Positions 5,946 to 10,364 of a stretch of DNA of 10,364 nt are shown one piece after another. The notes below the pieces were generated by a model. The model made no database searches. It was not told the DNA's origin and saw only the letters and a list, made by a program, of their open reading frames with translations. Both the position numbers and the translations under genes were made by a program. The stretch covers positions 1 through 10,364 of the forward strand of contig CALGKL010000160.1 in the NCBI GenBank assembly GCA_937930495.1. Reading direction: 5' to 3'. The DNA comes from an uncultured Gloeocapsa sp. Lineage in GTDB: Bacteria > Cyanobacteriota > Cyanobacteriia > Cyanobacteriales > Gloeocapsaceae. The stretch's first letter is position 1, and each line of letters opens with the position of its first letter.

Positions 5946-8362
5946 TTGAGCAAATAGATTTTCTGGATCTTTTGTTGGGGTTTTAACTTAACCAACTGTT
6001 CTCCTGGACTATCTTTAGCCAAAATAGGAATCTCTTGGGGAGAGAGATACTTTTGGTCTCTCCCGAGATAAAAACCAAGCCTAGCTTGGGGTTGAGCAAC
6101 AACGATACCCGCTAAACGATCAGAAGGATTAATAAATTTAAGACCTTGAGTACCGAGATCTTGACTAGGTTGACAAATTCTAATGTTAGCCACAGCTAGA
6201 CGTTTAACATAACCTAGAGTAGATGCTAGAATCAGGTAATCTTCTGGTTTAGCAGTGATACAACCAACTACCTGCTCTCCCGAACGCAGACGTAACGCTG
6301 TGATCCCCTGTGCGCTACGTCCTAGCCGAGGGATAGTATCATTGTGTAGTTGGTAACGGACTAAACGTCCTCCTGCGGTAGCAATAATTAATTCTTCATC
6401 TAAAGAAGTAAAACACAAATAAGCCAATCTATCTCCTTCTTTTAGTTTGAGCAGCATTAAGCCACGATTAGTCAACCCCTCTAATTCCAACAGTGAGAGA
6501 CGTTTGAGACGTCCTTGTTGGGTGACTAATAACAAGTCTTGACCAGAATCGGCACCAGGAAGGAAAAACTGTGCCACAATCTGCTTAGTATCCCTTTGGG
6601 CTGCTTGAGAAAGTAACTGTATCAGTAATTGGTTGGAATTTTCCCCTAGATGAGGGATAGCATCTAAAGCAATGGGATAAGCTTTGCCAAAATCAGTAAC
6701 CAGGATTAAATCTCCCTCGGGGGGGATTAACTCTCGATAAACCACTCCAGGTGGTTCGGTTTCTTGGGGTTTTTGCCAATAAATACAACCGTTGGCTGTG
6801 ACTTTAATTATACCTTCGGTTACCGAGGTAGTAGTTGGAGGCAAAGTAGGAGTGGTGGGAGTAGAGATAATGCGAGTACGTCGAACATCTCCATATTGAC
6901 GTTTGAGACTGCGGAGTTGTTTTTTCAGGGCTTTGAGGAGTTCGTGGCGATCGCCTAATAATTTTTCTAATTCGCTGATTCTTGTTTGTAACTCTACAGA
7001 CTCTTGTTGTATCTTTTCTCGCTCTAGACCTGTTAAACGGCGAAAAGCCATAGCTAGGATCGATTCTGCTTGAGTTTCAGTAATAGCTAACTCACTTTGC
7101 AACTGTAGTTTAGCACTATTGCCATCGGGAGATTGACGTAAAATAGTGATGACTTGATCTAAATTATTCAGAGCAATCAACCAACCATCCACCAGGTGTA
7201 ACCTCTCCCTCGCGGTGATTAATTCCTGATGGTATTTGCGGGTGAGGGTTTCCTCGCGAAAACGTAAAAACTCATCGAGTAACCGACGTAGAGACAATTG
7301 ACGGGGTTGATTATCTACCAAAGCTAACATAATCACCCCAAAGCTAATCTGTAATGGCGTTTGCTGATAAAGTTTGGCTAAGACTTCCTCTGGAGAAACA
7401 TCCTTTTTCAACTCGATCACTACTCTAATTCCTTCGCGATCGCTCTCATCGCGAATATCAGCTATTCCTTCGATCCGTCCTTGATTAACTAAATCAGCTA
7501 CTTTTTCAATCCAACTTGCTTTGTTAACCTGATAGGGTAACTCGGTAACCACAATCGCTATCTTCTCGCGATTTTGACGCTTACCAGCGTAAATTTTTTC
7601 TATTTTAGTCACTCCCCGGAGACTAATTATCCCTTTTCCCGTTTGATACGCTTCTTTAATTCCTTGAGAATCGATAATTTCTCCTCCTGTGGGGAAATCC
7701 GGACCAGGGATCACTTCTTGGAGTTTCTCATCAGTAACTTGAGGCTGATCGATCAACAAGATCAAAGCATCTACTATTTCATTCAGGTTATGGGGCGGAA
7801 TATTGGTCGCCATACCTACGGCGATCCCCGAACAACCGTTAAGTAATAAAATTGGTAATTGTGCCGGAAGTACTATAGGTTCTTGGAGAGAATTATCAAA
7901 ATTATCGGTAAAATCAACAATTTCTTCGCTAATATCAGCTAAAAGAGCTTGATTACTCACTCCAGCTAATCTGGTTTCCGTATAACGCATCGCTGCTGGC
8001 GGATCGTTATCAATCGAACCAAAATTACCATGACCATCTAAAAGGGGATAGCGACTACTAAAATTTTGCACCATCCGCACTAGAGCATCATAAACCGCTT
8101 GGTCACCGTGAGGGTGATATTTACCTAAGACATCCCCAACCACCCGCGCACATTTGCGATAAGGGCGATCGGGTGTTAAACCTAATTCGTGCATAGCGTA
8201 TAAAATGCGACGATGTACAGGTTTTAAACCGTCTCTGACATCGGGTAAAGCTCGCCCAACAATCACACTCATGGCATATTCTAAATAGGATTGTTCCATT
8301 TCGACATGGAGCGCGGTAGGGATAATTTGTCCTGTAGTTAGTAAGTTGAGTTGTTTGACCAT
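5942..8362 (-). CDS. Type IIA DNA topoisomerase subunit A, GyrA/ParC-family paralogue without GyrA box
   Basis: This 806-residue protein is the DNA-cutting subunit of a GyrA2GyrB2-type enzyme. The N-terminal half has the winged-helix core: [13 protein letters not shown] at 45-57, [12 protein letters not shown] at 81-92, [21 protein letters not shown] with the catalytic Tyr127, and [15 protein letters not shown] coiled-coil stretch rich in Glu/Lys/Leu precedes a Thr/Pro linker near residue 500, and a beta-pinwheel C-terminal domain follows. The GyrA box (QRRGGKG-like), which gyrases use to wrap DNA in the first pinwheel blade, is not recognisable: that blade reads [21 protein letters not shown]. 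Cyanobacteria commonly carry two GyrA homologues, and I think this is the second, non-canonical one, possibly topoisomerase IV-like; plain gyrA remains possible. No partner B subunit is nearby. At the E. coli Ser83 position it has Gln88. It is divergent from the receiver gene and its start shows no Shine-Dalgarno. Confidence 0.9.
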   Translation of the reverse strand: MVKQLNLLTTGQIIPTALHVEMEQSYLEYAMSVIVGRALPDVRDGLKPVHRRILYAMHELGLTPDRPYRKCARVVGDVLGKYHPHGDQAVYDALVRMVQNFSSRYPLLDGHGNFGSIDNDPPAAMRYTETRLAGVSNQALLADISEEIVDFTDNFDNSLQEPIVLPAQLPILLLNGCSGIAVGMATNIPPHNLNEIVDALILLIDQPQVTDEKLQEVIPGPDFPTGGEIIDSQGIKEAYQTGKGIISLRGVTKIEKIYAGKRQNREKIAIVVTELPYQVNKASWIEKVADLVNQGRIEGIADIRDESDREGIRVVIELKKDVSPEEVLAKLYQQTPLQISFGVIMLALVDNQPRQLSLRRLLDEFLRFREETLTRKYHQELITARERLHLVDGWLIALNNLDQVITILRQSPDGNSAKLQLQSELAITETQAESILAMAFRRLTGLEREKIQQESVELQTRISELEKLLGDRHELLKALKKQLRSLKRQYGDVRRTRIISTPTTPTLPPTTTSVTEGIIKVTANGCIYWQKPQETEPPGVVYRELIPPEGDLILVTDFGKAYPIALDAIPHLGENSNQLLIQLLSQAAQRDTKQIVAQFFLPGADSGQDLLLVTQQGRLKRLSLLELEGLTNRGLMLLKLKEGDRLAYLCFTSLDEELIIATAGGRLVRYQLHNDTIPRLGRSAQGITALRLRSGEQVVGCITAKPEDYLILASTLGYVKRLAVANIRICQPSQDLGTQGLKFINPSDRLAGIVVAQPQARLGFYLGRDQKYLSPQEIPILAKDSPGEQLVKLKPQQKIQKIYLLN

Positions 8363-8385
8363 GAGTGTTGAATTAAAGTTATAAT
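8355..8385 (+). promoter_or_regulatory. Candidate sigma-70-type promoter for the receiver-domain gene
   Basis: TTGACC at 8355-8360 and a perfect TATAAT at 8380-8385 are separated by 19 bp, slightly longer than ideal. Transcription would begin near 8392, about 47 nt before the ATG at 8439. The -35 element lies within the first codons of the divergent topoisomerase gene. Confidence 0.4.
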
Positions 8386-8438
8386 ATATAGAATAATGTT
8401 TAGCCTAAATAAGTATTATCGATTTTTGGCGAGTAACT

Positions 8439-8843
8439 ATGACAACCGTCTTAATCGTAGAAGATGAAGAAGATGTACGGCTGATTTTAAGCATAATTTT
8501 AACCAGAAGAGGTGGTTTAAAGGTAAAAAACACCGAAAATGTAGAAGAAATACTCCAAATAGCTAGCTCAGGAGAAATTGATCTAATTTTAATGGATATT
8601 GCTCTACGTCAAAGTGTTTACCAAGGAAGATCATTAGATGGTGTGAAAATAACCCAACTCCTCAAAGCTAATTCTCATACTGCTAATATACCAGTTATGC
8701 TGATTAGCGCTCACGCCATGGAAAGTCATCGTCAACAATTCCTAGTAGATAGTGGTGCTGATGATTATGTGATTAAACCTATCTTAGATCAGCTTGAGTT
8801 CGTTGAGCGAGTTAAAAATTTAGCAGCTAGAGCAAAAAATTAA
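8439..8843 (+). CDS. Stand-alone response-regulator receiver (CheY-like) protein
   Basis: At 134 residues the product is a single receiver domain with no output domain. Its phosphorylation site is complete: acidic pocket Glu8/Asp9/Glu10 (VEDEED), phospho-acceptor Asp53 (LILMD), Ser90 in the switch position (LIS) and Lys113 before a cis-Pro (IKP). The loop after Asp53 (IALRQSVYQGRSLDG) is about six residues longer than the usual MDIxMPxMDG form, which may shape partner specificity. Such single-domain regulators act by binding other proteins in phosphorelays, motility or cell-cycle control; the partner kinase is not in the window. It has its own likely promoter and is followed after 54 bp by the Psb35-like gene on the same strand. 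Confidence 0.92.
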   Translation: MTTVLIVEDEEDVRLILSIILTRRGGLKVKNTENVEEILQIASSGEIDLILMDIALRQSVYQGRSLDGVKITQLLKANSHTANIPVMLISAHAMESHRQQFLVDSGADDYVIKPILDQLEFVERVKNLAARAKN

Positions 8844-8897
8844 ATAAAGGCCTCAGATTTGTTAAACTGAGCTATAGTAAAAAAAATAACTAACACT

Positions 8898-9098
8898 ATG
8901 TATTTACTCCTAGAAGCTGCAGCAGGTGGTAATTTTCCCCTGGCTTTTGTCGCTGTTTATTTTATCGGTTTCATCGCTGCGGTTACCATCGGTTCGATCG
9001 CTTGGTATAACTCCAAAAGACCACCAGGTTGGGAAGATAAAGACCGTCCCGATTTTCTGCCTAAAATAGAATCGGATGAGGAAAAAACCGATAGTTAA
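8898..9098 (+). CDS. psb35: Photosystem II assembly protein Psb35-like, single membrane span
   Basis: This 66-residue protein has a short N-terminus, one hydrophobic span at about residues 13-37 (PLAFVAVYFIGFIAAVTIGSIAWY) and then the strongly conserved-looking SKRPPGWEDKDRPDFLP, ending in an acidic tail. The span followed by WYNSKRPxGWExKDRP is what I remember of cyanobacterial Psb35 (Synechocystis Ssl2148), a thylakoid protein bound to CP47 and the Hlip proteins during photosystem II assembly. The assignment rests on recall of that small family, not on a search. It starts 54 bp after the receiver gene. A TATAGT at 8873-8878 could act as a -10 of its own, without a good -35. Its stop is 31 bp before the ABC ATPase. 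Confidence 0.62.
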   Translation: MYLLLEAAAGGNFPLAFVAVYFIGFIAAVTIGSIAWYNSKRPPGWEDKDRPDFLPKIESDEEKTDS

Positions 9099-9129
9099 TC
9101 CCTCGGGAGCAATTCTTCGGCTCTAGACT

Positions 9130-10209
9130 ATGGCAAAATTAGCATTAGAACAAGTAACTAGAGAGTTTGACCAAGTAAAAGCGATCAGCGATATCTCCTT
9201 TAAGGTACCCAATGGTGAATTTTGGGTACTAGTAGGACCCTCAGGGTGCGGTAAATCCACGATTCTCAGAGCGATCGCCGGTCTAGAAAAAATCACCGCG
9301 GGAAGCATTTATATAGACGATCTCCTGGTTAATGACATACCCGCTAGACAGAGAGATGTAGCCATGGTCTTCCAAAATTACGCTCTCTACCCCCATTTAA
9401 CCGTAGGGGAAAATCTCGCTTTTGGTTTGAAAATGCGCCAAGTCCCCTCCAATGTTATCCGTGAAAAGGTAGAAACGATCGCGCGATCACTCTCTATCTC
9501 CCACCTTTTGAAACGTAAACCCAAACAACTCTCTGGAGGTCAACAACAACGGGTAGCACTCGGAAGAGCGATTATTCGTGAACCGAAATTGTTTCTTCTC
9601 GATGAACCCCTCTCTAATCTAGACGCGCAATTGCGAGAACAAACCCGAACTGAATTAAAACAATTACATCAACAACTAGGGATTACCACCATTTACGTTA
9701 CCCATGACCAAGTAGAAGCAATGACCCTAGCTGACCAAATCATCGTCCTAGATAGAGGTCAAATTCAACAAATCGGAACACCCCAAGAAATCTATAATCA
9801 ACCAGTCAATCGGATGGTAGCGACTTTTATCGGTAGTCCACCCATGAATATTATCCCCGCTACCTATCAAGATGATTATTTAGTTCTCCACAATCAACGT
9901 CTGTTGTTAACTCCTCAAGTCCTTAAATCTTTACAACTCCAGGGAAGAGAATTTTTTGACCTAGGGATACGACCAGAGCATATTCACATCTGTAACTCAT
10001 CAGAGGATTTAGCCACCACTAACCAGTTAGAGGTAATTATCCAACTCGTCGAACCCCTAGGACATCAGACTTTGATTCAAGCTACCCTAGCGGAAAGTCA
10101 ACAGATAGTCAATTTCTATGCTAATTCTGATTGGCGAGGTTCCCGGGGCGATCGCCAAAAAGTCACCGTTGATTTAGAGCGTTTATTGATTTTCCCCGCT
10201 GCTGATTAA
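9130..10209 (+). CDS. ABC-transporter ATPase of the UgpC/MalK/MsmK type
   Basis: The 359-residue protein is a complete nucleotide-binding subunit of an importer in the carbohydrate (CUT1-like) group. The motifs in order are Walker A GPSGCGKST (36-44), Q-loop Gln82 in MVFQNYALYPH, signature LSGGQQQR (134-141), Walker B LFLLDEP with Asp158/Glu159, D-loop SNLD (162-165) and H-loop His192. After FIGSPPMN (233-240) comes a C-terminal TOBE/regulatory domain with the LGIRPEHI motif (278-285). This architecture is shared by sugar, polyol and glycerol-3-phosphate importers, so the substrate is unknown. In cyanobacteria such ATPases may energise osmolyte (glucosylglycerol, trehalose, sucrose) uptake. 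No permease or binding-protein gene is present in the window, so it probably serves transporters encoded elsewhere. It follows psb35 by 31 bp. The last codon is 9 bp from the stop of a convergent gene. Confidence 0.93.
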   Translation: MAKLALEQVTREFDQVKAISDISFKVPNGEFWVLVGPSGCGKSTILRAIAGLEKITAGSIYIDDLLVNDIPARQRDVAMVFQNYALYPHLTVGENLAFGLKMRQVPSNVIREKVETIARSLSISHLLKRKPKQLSGGQQQRVALGRAIIREPKLFLLDEPLSNLDAQLREQTRTELKQLHQQLGITTIYVTHDQVEAMTLADQIIVLDRGQIQQIGTPQEIYNQPVNRMVATFIGSPPMNIIPATYQDDYLVLHNQRLLLTPQVLKSLQLQGREFFDLGIRPEHIHICNSSEDLATTNQLEVIIQLVEPLGHQTLIQATLAESQQIVNFYANSDWRGSRGDRQKVTVDLERLLIFPAAD

Positions 10210-10218
10210 GAGTCGAAA

Positions 10219-10364
10219 TTAAAAATTCAGATTACCAAAGGGAAATTGACTATGAATTTGCCAGCGATTACCATCATGGATTAATAATGAAAAAGCCAAA
10301 CTAGTAAATTCAAAATAGACAGAACGATTTTCAAACTCTCGCCAAGATTTAGAAAAATTCTCTT
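10219..10364 (-). CDS. C-terminal end of an unrecognised protein (runs off right edge)
   Basis: The minus strand from the window edge to the TAA at 10221-10219 is open for 47 codons, and the translation looks like a real protein: it contains SWREFENRSVYFEF and ends SLLIHDGNRWQIHSQFPFGNLNF with beta-strand-like alternation, aromatic residues and no low complexity. The other two frames on this strand are interrupted. The protein family is not recognised. The stop is only 9 bp from the stop of the convergent ABC ATPase gene. Confidence 0.6.
   Translation of the reverse strand, partial: ENFSKSWREFENRSVYFEFTSLAFSLLIHDGNRWQIHSQFPFGNLNF

Larger units (their letters stand above)
1055..10155. repeat. 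Dispersed HIP1 octamers (GCGATCGC), ten copies
   Basis: GCGATCGC, the highly iterated palindrome of many cyanobacterial genomes, begins at 1055, 1852, 4165, 4302, 4696, 5073, 6947, 7436, 9271 and 10148. All copies lie inside coding sequence. None occurs between 1860 and 4164 (acyltransferase, ccmP and pentapeptide genes) or in the first kilobase with the intron fossil. The entry spans the first to the last copy and is not one continuous repeat. Confidence 0.9.

Noticed and set aside
6764..7846. Plus-strand open frames (64 and 90 codons) inside the topoisomerase gene
   Set aside because: Shadows of the conserved minus-strand gene; composition is not protein-like.
8852..8871. Hairpin CTCAG/CTGAG after the receiver gene as an intrinsic terminator
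   Set aside because: Only 5 bp of stem with a 10-nt loop and no T-run after it.
9105..9124. Small hairpin (GGAGC/GCTCT) just before the ATPase start
   Set aside because: Five pairs including a wobble; no terminator features and likely chance.
10251..10283. Ten-codon frame MNLPAITIMD after the ATPase gene
   Set aside because: Too short, and it lies within the convergent coding frame on the other strand.

Overview
The window looks like chromosomal DNA from a cyanobacterium with beta-carboxysomes. The evidence is a CcmP-type carboxysome shell protein, a Psb35-like photosystem II assembly protein, a biosynthetic arginine decarboxylase, a long pentapeptide-repeat protein and ten copies of the cyanobacterial HIP1 octamer GCGATCGC in about 10.4 kb. 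The DNA is AT-rich. I could not assign a genus from sequence alone.

Layout. (1) 1-208, minus: the first 69 residues of a family 2 glycosyltransferase running off the left edge. Its ATG overlaps, as ATGA, the stop of a 25-codon coding remnant (205-282), so an upstream partner gene has been cut off. (2) About 287-519, plus: the 3' end of a decayed cyanobacterial group II intron, with the HNH tail of the intron-encoded protein, a damaged domain V and the domain VI/3' end. It abuts the truncated gene. (3) 604-1905, plus: a secreted S41 C-terminal processing protease. (4) 1889-2581, minus: a PlsC-family acyltransferase, convergent with the protease and overlapping it by 17 bp. (5) 2645-3879, plus: ccmP (TTG start) and a 37-repeat pentapeptide protein that begins on the last base of the ccmP stop, a probable two-gene operon. 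(6) 4014-5945, plus: speA. (7) 5942-8362, minus: a GyrA/ParC-family topoisomerase subunit without a recognisable GyrA box, convergent with speA and overlapping it by 4 bp. (8) 8439-10209, plus: a stand-alone receiver-domain protein, a Psb35-like membrane protein and an ABC-transporter ATPase of the UgpC/MalK type. (9) 10219-10364, minus: the C-terminal end of an unrecognised gene, only 9 bp past the ATPase stop.

Functionally this is mostly a housekeeping region: envelope and lipid work (glycosyltransferase, acyltransferase, processing protease), photosynthesis and CO2 fixation (CcmP, Psb35), arginine/polyamine metabolism (SpeA), DNA topology, and transport. The genes do not form one pathway. 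I see no defence system, CRISPR array, tRNA or rRNA. The least ordinary parts are the intron fossil with the gene truncation beside it, the ccmP/pentapeptide coupling, and the atypical topoisomerase A subunit, which has Gln where E. coli GyrA has Ser83. All three convergent gene pairs are packed with no room for a normal terminator.
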